64,000 nt of DNA from Tenrec ecaudatus (lineage: Eukaryota; Chordata; Mammalia; Afrosoricida; Tenrecidae), in contig NC_134539.1 of NCBI RefSeq assembly GCF_050624435.1, positions 123,053,525-123,117,524 of the forward strand, given 5' to 3'. Below, piece after piece: positions 55,276 to 64,000 of the stretch (position 1 is its first letter; each line of letters begins with the position of its first letter). Position numbers and translations under genes: made by a program. The notes under the pieces were generated by a model that was not told the DNA's origin, did no database searches, and saw only the letters and a list, made by a program, of their open reading frames with translations.

Positions 55276-55775
55276 TCCCTCCGCACCCTAACTAGGCTGC
55301 AGACTAAATCAGCCCACCTCCCTGCACGGGCAGCAGCCACACGGCAGCCCTCCTCATCCCCAGCAGTGAGGAAGAACTCCAAAGTTATCCCCATCCAGTC
55401 CTGTTCTTCAACCGCCCCCTCAGGTTCTGCCAAGAGACGCCGCAAAACCTGGGTTGAGACTAGAACCACGGGTGGAGAGAAAATGCCCGTCTGGGACAAC
55501 CAGGCCCATTTCATTCATTTGTGCTTCTAAAAAGTTATACCCACACGGCTCTTAGAGCAATGGTTTGACTTCTCTCTTTCCTCCCTCCCGTTTACTATAG
55601 AAAAAAGTGGGAGTTTATGTTTGCTGTGGAGACGGGAGGTGAGGAGCCGTGTCCTGCCCCTGCGGGGGAGGAAAGCGGTCTCTGGAAGCAATAGTGAGCG
55701 AAGGCACTGGGCAGGGAAGAAGTCGTTTCTGGGGCTGGAAGGGGGGGCAATAAAGTGGCTACCCAAGGCAATTAC

Positions 55776-55890
55776 TGTATATACTCGAGTATAAGCCAAT
55801 CCGATTATCAGCCCAGGCACCTAATTTTACCACAAAAACTGCATTAAAAACGTGCTGAAAATTTCGACTTATACACGAGTCCATACGGTA
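55776..55890 (+). mobile_element. Short palindromic MITE-like element, copy 4
   Basis: It begins TGTATATACTCGAGTATAAGCC-like and ends TCGACTTATACACGAGTCC. The interior GGCACCTAATTTTACCACAA and GCATTAAAAACGTGCTGAAA matches copy 1. It is the best preserved of the four. Confidence 0.7.
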
Positions 55891-58109
55891 TCCCAGTCTT
55901 CTTTCCCCATTCCCAAGCACACCGAAAGCCTGAACTGAGACCACAGACAGAACAGAGGCTTGGCTGTCCCGGCCTGCCACAGGAAAGAAGCGGGTGGCAG
56001 TGCAGGTCGGTGGCGAGGAGCACAGCATCTAAAGGCAGTGGCTGTGTTCAAGTGATGGCTCTTTTTCTCGTCCGCTGTGTGACCCAGGGCAAGGTGGCTA
56101 TGCCAACGGACTAACATCAGTGCCCACCTCACAGGAGACAAAAGACGCTGTGAGCTGCCGCAACCTCAGCAGCGCCCCTGGCGCGTGGCTTGTGCACCGC
56201 GGCCTGACTTAGTTATAATCACTGCCAGCAAGGTGCTTCCCTCTCCAGGCTGACTCGTGGTCAGGGGGTCAGGGCCTACGCTAATCTGCTTAAAGGTGCA
56301 CTGTGGTTTCTGCAGGCCCCTGCGCTTCCCTGGTGAGCAGGCATGACTGCTCCGGCCTCCCGCGCACCTAACCACGCCCTTACTGATCGCATGGAAAATG
56401 GGTCCTCAAGAGGGCCACTGCCGAATACAATGTTGCTGAAATGCCCCTATTTACACCACAGTGATGCTGACAAGCGGTGCCCCCCCCCCAATTTTTATTT
56501 TATTGTAGTTACCCCCTTGGACAGCACCGGACTCAGGTGGTGCTACAAGCCAATCCAACTGACAACAGAAGCCAGCCTGGATGTTCAAGAAGCCGCTCTT
56601 GTTCATGAGTAAATCGACCATTCCTCTCTCTCCCACAGACAGGGCATCGGTTTCAAAAGGACTGTCTATCAAATGATGGTTCTTTCTGCGTGCCCAACTC
56701 CACGTTGTTCTGATGTCTCTGCCCCGCTCCCATCCCCCGAGCAGAGTATCCGACTACCAGCATTCATTCTGCCAAGCCGTTGGTGTTGGTGGTCAGAGAG
56801 CACGCTGGCCGCACAAAGAGCCTAGTCAGGCATGGTGCTGGAAGCTGCCTTCGGACCATCTGTTCGCTGGGCAACATACTCACCCTGCAGCCGTCAGTTC
56901 CGTGCTTCGCCTGGGGAGGCCCTCGCGGGTGCTTGCCTCCATGAACAACATCTGCATTTAGAAGCAGCAATTCCCCTGAATACCCTGGGACCTACATTGA
57001 GTGACTGTTGTGGGGCAGGTTATGGAGATCAGAGATTACTTCAGGGCTTTCTCCCACGATTTCAGTCACCAAATAGAGACCAACTCATAACACAGAGAAG
57101 ACCAGAGTGCATCAATAGCTTCTTTCTTTTCTGGTAAGACTCCTAGCTCCAAAAAGGATGTGAGGCGGCTTTCAAAACTGTGTGTAAGACAGTAAGATTT
57201 AAAACAGCTTAAAAATTAGGGTGCGGTTATTGAAGTAAGAACAAAAGAGGAGTCAGGACAGAGAAAGTCAGCACGCTGCTAAATGGCTACATAATTGTTG
57301 TGGTTAGCTCTGCTAAGTTGGCATGACCCGTGCACCAGGGAACAAAACACTGTCTGGTCCCATGACTGCTACAGGGCAGACGGGGGGAATCCACAGCGCT
57401 TTCGATGGCAGCTTATTGGGGAACCAGCCTTTCTTCCTAGTTAATCTTAGTCTGGAAATTCTAGGGAGACCTTGTTCCGCATCACAGCAACAAAACAACT
57501 GTCAGCAACTGACAGACAGCCTGGAGGCGGCTGCACAGGAGGCACACTGGCCGGAAAGTGGAGAACCCTGAGCTCCCCCCGGAGACCAGGCAAACACGCA
57601 CCACTGAACCACCAATGTCCTCTGCTGAAAAATTCCTGATGGGAATCTGCCCTTGAGCCCCCCGATAACCACAGGGTAGGGCAGTCATGAAGTTGGTTAA
57701 TTCCCATAAATTAAGAACACATTGGTTGTTCAAAGAAGAGATTTTGCGACAAACATCTTCCGTGGGACATGAAGGAGGCAGCCAAGAGAACCCTTGTGGA
57801 CAAACTCTCCAGCATACTCAGCAGTTCCTGCCAAGGACCCTTTCCTAGAATGCCCTGCGTGACAGTGGACAGCGGTGCTGACCCGACAGAGCAATTCTGT
57901 AAGAGAGTGGCTACAGAGGGCCAAATCAGGGCAGCCGACAACATGAATGTCTGACGGTCTGGTTGGATCCACTAATGAAGAGCTACAGAGCCTTCTGACA
58001 ATGCTTCATGGAGAACATTTATTTCAACCGGGCTTTTGATTAATAAAAGGATGGGCAGTCTCCAACGTGCCCAAGACCAGATACGAATGCTTTTGCATGC
58101 TGCCCTCAG
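55891..58109. other. Upstream stretch, nothing recognised
   Basis: No exon, RNA gene or confident repeat was found. It includes a C9 run near 56480. Confidence 0.4.
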
Positions 58110-58252
58110 CGGTCAGTGGTGGCACACTGGGGCAGTGCACGACTGCGAGCTAAAAGGCCAGTGGTCAGAAGGCTGGCCTAGGAAGGCCTGTGCGGCAGTT
58201 CTGGTTGACCCACTGGGTCACTCCGCGTTGGGATCCACTTGGCAGCACCATT
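58110..58252 (+). mobile_element. AfroSINE, diverged
   Basis: GTGGTGGCACACTGGGGC, CTGCGAGCTAAAAGGCCAGTG, ACCCACTGGGTCACTCCG and GATCCACTTGGCAGC follow AfroSINE order, with a shortened middle. Confidence 0.65.
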
Positions 58253-58289
58253 TGCTTTTGTATGGAATGAGGCTCTCCCTGTACCCCTC

Positions 58290-60560
58290 CCTCCTGGGTC
58301 ATGTACCTCACTAAGCCTTCATCCCATCAGCAGTCCTTCCTCCATCCTCCTTGAAACTGTTTCCTTAACATGCCTTTGCCTGCTTCCTGGCAACTTCCTT
58401 GGCAATCCTCCATGTCTTCCCTACCTCTGCCTGAATCCCTTTCTCGTGCACATCCCTGTCTCCTACAAATGCATTTCAAAGTAGGCGTGTCCGATGTCAA
58501 CACCATCTCCTCCCACTCCCGTGACTCCCACCACCTTGACCGCCATCATCCTGGCACTTGCTCCTGAACACCCAGTGACCCCAAGCAGCAGGCACCCTTT
58601 AGTCTCTCCAGGCTCCAGCTGTCCCCCAGCTGGCTCTGTCTCAGACATCCACCCTTCTCCCTGCCAGCCTCCCAGCCACTGCCACCAGCAGCACCGTGAG
58701 AACCCCAGTTTCTCTTCTTAAAATAGCTTGCTAGCAAACTGGTCTTCCTGGCTTAGGCCTTACCCTTGCTAGCCTAGTCTAGAATTCTATTTAGGAAACA
58801 CAATCTGATTGCATCTCAGGTCTTATGTTTCAAAACCTCCGATGGTTCCCTCACAGCCTCCAGGACATGCTCCAACCCCTCCAGGGGCACCCCAGCCCCA
58901 CTCCAAACCTGTTTTCCCGACAAACCGAGCTCTTTCACACCCTGTGCCTTCTTTCAACTGGCTATGGCTACCTGAATCTTCACTGCTGGGAAACAAAGTC
59001 ACTAACCAGTCAGTCCACTCACTAACCAGCTGCTGTGAAGTTAACCCCGAGCCAAAGCAAGCCCATGTGGCTGAGGGGAGAGCGGTGTGTCTGCCGCGTT
59101 TCCGGAAGGAGCTCGTCCAACCGACCTTTCTTCTGAGGAGCCTTGGGTGAAGCCAAACCTTCAACTTTGTGTTTGGCGGTCAAGTACATTAACTGCTTGC
59201 ACCACCTATTGGGGTATCAAGCTCAAATAAGACCCTACGCAGCCCGGATGGCCCCTTCTCCCATCACACAAGGAACTTTGCCCTTGTCTCAGGAACGTCA
59301 TTTTATCCCACTGCTCCTGGTTGTCCAGGAGTTAGAGGTCCGCTCTGAGCTCCTTCTGTTGCCTGCGACTTGCGTGGCACTGAGCACATGGCAGTCTCAT
59401 GCATGAGTGCCCACAGTGAAACCCTGCTGCCTGGCAGAGCTGGCATTTTTTCAAGTCTCCTTACTGACTCAGTCGCCATCCAGAGTTTACTTTAAGTCTG
59501 GGCATTACAAAGAGACTGATGTACCATCAGTGTTCCACCAAGGAGAAAAGCCAACAAGCTCCAGCAACATCAACTCACCTGCACTGGTAGATGGAGTCGG
59601 AAGCCCAGTTAGGGTGGGGTCTTGGCCCCCGATGAACCTCTGATGGTTTGACCCAGCAGCAGAAGCACTTCTCCTGCCTGCCTGGCCCTTCACCCCCTCT
59701 CTGCAGTCCCCTAGGGCAGCTGCTTCCCCAGGGACCCTCCCCAGGCAGGCAATAACTTCTGGGCCCTGCAGAAAAATAACCCTCTCAACTTTCTCTCTTC
59801 CAGGTGCCTCCTCTGGGAGGTGTTGGGGGCGGGGGACGGTTCCACAAACCCCCAGGGCAGACTGAGCTGCCATGGAATCAGAGAAAGGATAGGATCCAAG
59901 ATGGCTCAGAGGCAGCATCAATGGGAGGCTTCAACCCCACCCGCACCTGGAAAAAGCAGGCTCCATCTGCCCTTTTCCCAGAGTCCCCGAGGAGACTGCC
60001 CCTCTCCAGGATCAGTCCTTTCCTTTCTACTTGCCCATGCTTGAAAGGTAATCCTGGGTCAAACAAAACAAATGCGTTTTCCGCCCCATCTGCGGAGGAC
60101 TCCTCTATCCGCCCCCCCACCCCCACCCCGCAGCCAGGACTCTGCCTTTCACTGCCGTTTGGAAAGTCTAGTACAGGAAAGGGGCTCTGGGAAATGGGTA
60201 AAGAGGGAGCTGGGCTGAGTTCAAGCTGGAGAGGCGTGGTGTGGCTCCAGTGAAGACAATCGAGGAAGAATGCCCATGTTAAATGCAACACAGATGTCCC
60301 CACTGGGGCCTGGGGAGCTGATGGCAGCCCAGACTGGCACTCGCTGGAACGAGACTGTCATGATGTGTTATGCAGTTGCTAGGGACCACAGGAGTCTGGG
60401 TGACTGTGAAATCTATGAGGATGAACCCAGGGTTTGATGAGCAACGAAGCAGAATGGCATCCTTCTCCTCTGCCTGCCCTTTCCGCCTTCTCCTCCTCCA
60501 CACAGACATGGATGCTGTGTATAAAAACTCACATTAATATAAACCGGGGTGCAGTTTAAA
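58290..60560. other. Upstream stretch with L2-like text
   Basis: Pyrimidine-rich L2-like sequence spans about 58320-59000 (ACCTCCGATGGTTCCCTC near 58836). No gene is supported. The 149-codon plus-strand frame at 59804-60253 shows no family motif. Confidence 0.45.
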
Positions 60561-60571
60561 AAGAAAGCAGG

Positions 60572-60716
60572 ATGAGCTGATGCCAGGGGCTTAGGTGGAG
60601 AGCAAACGTTTTGAGAATGATGAGGGCAATGAATGTACAAATGTGCTGTACACAATTGATGTATGCATGTATTGTGATGAGTTGTATGAGCCCCTAGTAA
60701 AACAATTTTAAAAAAG
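60572..60716 (+). mobile_element. Very short 5'-truncated L1 insertion
   Basis: Only the last ~145 bases of the L1 3' end are present, to CCCCTAGTAAAACAATT and an A-rich tail. The 9-base direct repeat GAAAGCAGG flanks it at 60563-60571 and 60717-60725. Confidence 0.8.
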
Positions 60717-60798
60717 GAAAGCAGGGTAAGAGATATGACCAGTCTTTAAAGGTTAGTTCACTGGGGAGCCCATCCCTGACTGCATAGTAGCATATTGA

Positions 60799-60993
60799 CC
60801 GGCTGTTCTCAACCTGTGGGTCTCAACCCCTTTGGGGGCAGGGTGTCGAATGCCCCTTTCACAGGGGTCACCCAATTCATAACAGTAGTAAAATTAATTA
60901 TAAAGTAGCAACGAAAATGATTTTATGGTTGAGGGGTCACCACCACATGAGGACCTGTATGAAAGGGTGGCGGCATGAGGAAGGTTGAGAAGG
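60799..60993 (+). mobile_element. SPIN-type non-autonomous hAT transposon, copy 2
   Basis: CTGTTCTCAACCTGTGGG, CCCCTTTCACAGGGGTCACC, ATTCATAACAGTAGTAAAA, AGTAGCAACGAAAATGATTT, ATGGTTGAGGGGTCACCACC and GGAAGGTTGAGAA match SPIN_NA in forward orientation. The outer bases of both ends are degraded. Confidence 0.85.
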
Positions 60994-61800
60994 AGATGAT
61001 TTGATTGCCATGTCTCTCACCCTCAAAAGTCTGCTGAACAAAGAAAGAATCCTTTCTCCTGTGGGCACTGTGAGACCTCGAATTTCGCTCCCATGGCTGG
61101 CCCCCCAAGGCACAGCTGGGGCCCCAACTCATTACACACCATCTATCCCAAACCTGCCAATTCAATTCCCTGTCAGCATGCCTTTGGCTTTCTCGCTTTA
61201 ATCTCACAATCCAAATAAATCCAAAACCCTAGACTCTGACATCTGGGCCTGGGCACCCTGCCTTTCCACAAGTGGAATTTGGAAAATGAACTGAAAACTC
61301 AAGAGCAATGAAGACAAGCATTTTCAAAAAAATGCCCGTGTGTCTAAAGTCCCAGTCACCAACAACCCAAAGATGGATGTGTTTTGTTGAAAGAATTATT
61401 CAACTGTCACCTAGAGGTGCCACTTACTGACAGAGAGAAGGGCAAGGCGAGGCAGGGAAGAATCTGAAAGCAATTGACACCACTGTTTCTGGAGGATTTC
61501 TTCTCTGGGTGGGAAGGGCAGAGATTCTAATGGGCCCGGCTCAGGAAACGGAGGCATGTACATTGCCAGGGTCGCTTTTCATTTAATTTAAGAAACTTCC
61601 ACAAAATTAGTTGTTTACGGCTCAGTCTTCCCACTGAATTTTTTAGCCACTACTAGCCAGAGACCAGGTCTAGTTAATCATCCCGTACACCTAGCCCAGG
61701 GCCTGGCAGGCAATAATAAAGTAAGAACTCAGAGTGTTTTGCTGAAGTCATCTGAGGCCCTGGAGCACAGCTAAGAAGCCTCCAGGCCTGTTGATGTTCC
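60994..61800. other. Upstream stretch, nothing recognised
   Basis: No exon or confident repeat, apart from old L2-like text near 61190-61260. Confidence 0.35.
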
Positions 61801-61996
61801 AGAAACCCAAACTCCCTGCCCCAGGTCCATTGTGACTCATAGTGACCCAACAGGGTGGGACAGAACCGCCCTAGTGGGTTTCTGGGACTCTAACTCTTTG
61901 GGGGAAACCTTTCTCCCTTGGAGTGAATGGTGGTCTTGAACTGCTGAACTTGAGGTTAGCAGCCAATGTGTAGCCCACTAGGCCACCAGGGCTCCT
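61801..61996 (-). mobile_element. AfroSINE, inverted, near full length
   Basis: GTCCATTGTGACTCATAGTG, ACCCAACAGGGTGGGACAG, GTCTTGAACTGCTGAACTTG, AGGTTAGCAGCCAATGTG and GGCCACCAGGGCTCC are inverted body, linker and head. Confidence 0.85.
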
Positions 61997-62879
61997 CCAG
62001 TTGCTATTGGTTGCCATCAGTGGATCTCCACTCATAGGAATGCCCAGGGACAGAGACCTGGATTTTGCAGACCAATCTCAATGTTTACGAAAACCCAGGG
62101 GGGGCAGGTATGATGGAATGGGGTGGGGGGTGGGATAGCCTCCACCAGTTAAACAATTTCCCCAAGGTCGCACTCCTAGAAAGGACCAAGGTCAGAATTT
62201 TTAATCCTGCCCACACCCAAATGAACCTTTCTAAACCAGATAAGCCTTGCAGGGCTGCAGGCAGAAAGGATCCCAGAGAGAGGCTAATAAACCCACAGAC
62301 AGGATTCCCAGGAAGAGGTCACAACAGACTAATCGTGAATGCAAAACAGAGAGGGCAGGGTCTGTGTGCTTTCATTGTAAATTGAGGTAGAAACAATCTT
62401 AACTCGAAGGTGGGGCAATTGGAGATTAGACACATGAGAGATCTTTTTCAGTTCTCATAAAATTTTCTTTTTTGCTTTAAAACTACAGTCAAATGTGAAG
62501 ATATCTTTCCCCTCTAAGAGTCTGAAATCCTGAAAAACAAATGAAGAGCCATGTAACAAAATTAAGGAAAACCACTGCTGGTGCATCAACCTGCACTCAC
62601 AGTGACCCTATGTAGGGCTTCAGAGGCAGTAAGCCACAATGTGGGGAGGGGGTGGTCGCTGGCTGGAATGAGGGGGGGGGCGGAGCCTGCATAAGCAGCT
62701 CCACACAATTTGTCCTGGATATGGACTATAGAAGGTACAAAACTTTCCCATTGCTGAGGGGTGCTGGATAACTTTTTCCCCCTTGAAAATGGGGGGGGGG
62801 GGGTTAGCCCGAATAAGCTGGGAAACCTGTGCTGTAAATTTTTAGAAAAGATGGCGTCCAAAGGGCTTTGAGCCTCTTA
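61997..62879. other. Upstream stretch with a SINE trace and G-runs
   Basis: An inverted AfroSINE 3' fragment lies at about 62578-62635 (CACTCACAGTGACCCTATG). G8-G12 runs lie at about 62671 and 62791-62802. No gene. Confidence 0.45.
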
Positions 62880-64000
62880 CCCAACCAGAGCCACCTCACT
62901 GATACCAAGTTCCAATTCAGTGACCTCTACAGGACAGTGGGACAGGGAGCTGCCAGAGGTTCAGTGGGATACAAAAGAGGCAATGGAATGGGGGATATCA
63001 TTACTGATTGTAGATGGGTCTTGGCTCATAGCAGAGAACAGCAGCAAGATGCTTACTGTGTCTCCCTGACTGCAAAGGCTCCATTGCATGGACCATCATA
63101 CACTGTACACAACTTTAGGAATGGGGATTCAGGAGTGCTTGCTTACGCTCATTCAGAATTTGCCCCTGGATCGAGGGCAGAACAAGGGCATGCTGCACAG
63201 CTGAAAATCAGGACAGGTGCACGTCAGTGCGGAATCCCCTCACCATACTTGTTCAATTGACATGCTGAGCAAAGCAGAGAAGCTAGGTTACATGAAGAAC
63301 GTGGTGGCATCAGGATCGGAGGGAGGCTTAGTCACAACCTGAGACACGCAGATGACACTACCTTGCTAGCTGAAATTGAGGACTTGAAGCACCTGATCAA
63401 GAATTGTAGCCCTCAGTATGGATTATAACTCCATATGAGGAAGACAACAATCCTCACAACTGGACCGTCAGGTAGCATCGTAATAAAAGGAGAAAAGGTT
63501 GAAGTTGACAGCTTGGATCCACAATCAATGCTCATGGAAGCAGCAGTCAAGAGATGAAAAGATGGATTATTGCATTAGATACATCTGCCGCACAGGACCT
63601 CTTTGGGATATTGAAAAGCAAGGATGTTACTTTGAGGACTAAACGTTTGCCTGACTCAGCCATGGTATTCTCAATTGCGTCACAGGCATGTGAGAGGTAA
63701 ACATGGAAGGAAGCATGTGAATGGTGGAGCTGGAGAAGAATGCTGAAAGTACCAGGGACTGATCTAGTGACAAGCTGATCTGTGTTGGAAGAAGGCCAGA
63801 GAGCTCCTTAGAGACAAGGTTGGCAAAACTTGGTGTTACCTACTTTGGACAACACGGAGACCAGTCCCTGGAGAAGCACATCATGTTTGGTCAAGAAAAA
63901 GGTCATCAAAAAAGAGTAAGGCCAATGACTAGAGGGATTGACACTGTGGCTGCATCAATGGGCTCAGGCACAGAACAATTGTGAGGATGGCACAGGACGG
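62880..64000 (+). mobile_element. RTE (BovB-like) LINE, RT and C-terminal region, continues past window
   Basis: This is the longest RTE piece here. Near 63333-63389 a frame reads SHNLRHADDTTLLAEIEDL, the RT catalytic block, with HADD (63345-63356) where YADD is usual. Further on are GPSGSIVIKGEKVEVDSLD near 63465 and, near 63838-63880, YFGQHGDQSLEKHI-type text as in the BovB C-terminal region. Stops and small indels occur throughout, so it is not functional. The 130-codon plus-strand frame at 62868-63260 is part of this element. Confidence 0.75.

Noticed and set aside
62868-63260. 130-codon frame as a possible gene
   Set aside because: It is part of the RTE LINE that continues to the window end with stops and indels.

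Overview
The window is mammalian nuclear DNA, with one recognisable protein-coding gene in a background of retrotransposons and small DNA transposons. About twenty tRNA-derived SINEs have the AfroSINE layout, which points to Afrotheria. Two short hAT elements have the terminal sequences and body of SPIN, which among afrotherians is known from tenrecs. BovB-like RTE LINE fragments fit the same group. A tenrec close to Echinops is the best guess, but no species label can be read directly.

The gene is YPEL2, on the minus strand. All four coding exons are present with canonical GT/AG junctions and join in frame into a 119-residue Yippee-like zinc-binding protein. Coding exon 1 (start codon) is at 49601-49717, exon 2 at 19229-19272, exon 3 at 18531-18639, and exon 4 (stop codon) at 16140-16229. 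The three introns are about 30.3 kb, 0.6 kb and 2.3 kb. A 3' UTR of about 4.2 kb probably ends at an AATAAA near 11955. The promoter and 5' non-coding exon were not found and probably lie beyond position 64000.

Layout: 1-5143 is a stack of L1 3' ends, an L1 ORF2 remnant, an RTE fragment between two copies of an unclassified ~500-bp repeat, and an AfroSINE. 5144-11934 is intergenic DNA downstream of YPEL2, with scattered SINEs, old L1, MIR and RTE pieces. 11935-16229 is the terminal exon. 16230-49600 is intronic, with L1, AfroSINE, MIR, L2, SPIN and a palindromic MITE. 49718-64000 is upstream of the start codon, probably the first intron, and ends inside an RTE LINE that continues past the window.

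I found no second gene, RNA gene, CRISPR array or previously undescribed functional system. The points of interest are in the repeats: double-tailed L1 3' ends, clear target-site duplications, a micro-insertion nested in an AfroSINE, a duplicated microsatellite locus, and horizontally transferred SPIN elements beside a strongly conserved gene.
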